DNA of 6,203 bases from Gammaproteobacteria bacterium (lineage in GTDB: Bacteria > Pseudomonadota > Gammaproteobacteria > Pseudomonadales > Azotimanducaceae), in the NCBI GenBank assembly GCA_027293665.1, contig JAPUFN010000053.1:1-6203 (forward strand). The letters are read 5' to 3'. Position 1 is the stretch's first letter, and each line of letters opens with the position of its first letter. The translations under genes and the position numbers were made by a program. This document shows positions 6,173 through 6,203 of the stretch, piece by piece. The notes under the pieces were generated by a model. It worked only from the letters and a program-made list of their open reading frames with translations, did no database searches and was not told where the DNA came from.

Positions 6173-6203
6173 ATGGCAGTCGACGTGAGACCCATCGAAG
6201 CAG
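6173..6203 (+). CDS. Possible start of a gene running off the right edge
   Basis: An ATG 15 bases beyond the attC2 right core opens a frame reading MAVDVRPIEA up to the window end. The distance from the core fits the first gene of a following cassette, and the VRPIEA pattern resembles N-termini of GNAT acetyltransferases. Ten codons are far too few to identify anything, and there is no strong ribosome site (upstream is GCGAGCGCGGCAGA). It could equally be flanking chromosomal sequence or chance. Confidence 0.25.
   Translation, partial: MAVDVRPIEA

Noticed and set aside
5970..6188. 72-codon plus-strand frame overlapping the VOC start and all of attC2
   Set aside because: It runs through the attC2 hairpin and the antisense of the VOC leader; its composition follows the recombination site, with no recognisable protein features or ribosome site.

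Overview
The window looks like a piece of a moderately GC-rich gammaproteobacterial chromosome. This is an inference. It rests on a bifunctional ArgA (amino-acid-kinase fold fused to a GNAT domain), a short-form IlvD, a Pseudomonas/Xanthomonas-style 'TAGAATGCGCGG' promoter ahead of argA, and two integron attC sites. The sequence does not fix genus or species.

Left part (52-2016, minus strand): one complete GspE/PilB-type secretion or pilus-extension ATPase with all nucleotide-binding boxes and the C-terminal tetracysteine zinc motif. It is transcribed away from the rest of the window, and no other secretion or pilus gene is visible. A divergent intergenic region of about 220 bp separates it from the biosynthetic genes.

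Middle part (2239-5224, plus strand): argA (N-acetylglutamate synthase, first step of arginine synthesis) and ilvD (dihydroxy-acid dehydratase, third step of the common valine/isoleucine pathway). They overlap by 8 bases (ATGACTGA), so they are very probably co-transcribed and translationally coupled. argA most likely starts at the GTG at 2239. An upstream in-frame ATG at 2095 is rejected because the probable promoter lies inside that extension.

Right part (5225-6203): this region changes character and is the most interesting part. It holds two attC recombination sites (5456-5554 and 6058-6157), each with the conserved GCCTAAC core, CAGCGG/CCGCTG stem arms, an extrahelical A in the expected place and a long imperfect hairpin. 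They delimit one complete integron gene cassette (5549-6151). The cassette carries a VOC (glyoxalase/bleomycin-resistance fold) gene that points opposite to the attC orientation and has its own plausible promoter. A 3' remnant or small ORF of an upstream cassette ends directly at the first attC. A possible next gene begins at the right edge. No integron integrase or clear attI is in view, so this is either part of a cluster of attC sites lacking integrase (CALIN), the edge of a larger chromosomal array, or cassettes inserted at a secondary site. The right-hand core (R') of the second attC is degenerate, which bears on that choice.

The two halves are functionally unrelated: conserved housekeeping biosynthesis on the left, and accessory cassette DNA placed just beyond the 3' end of ilvD on the right.
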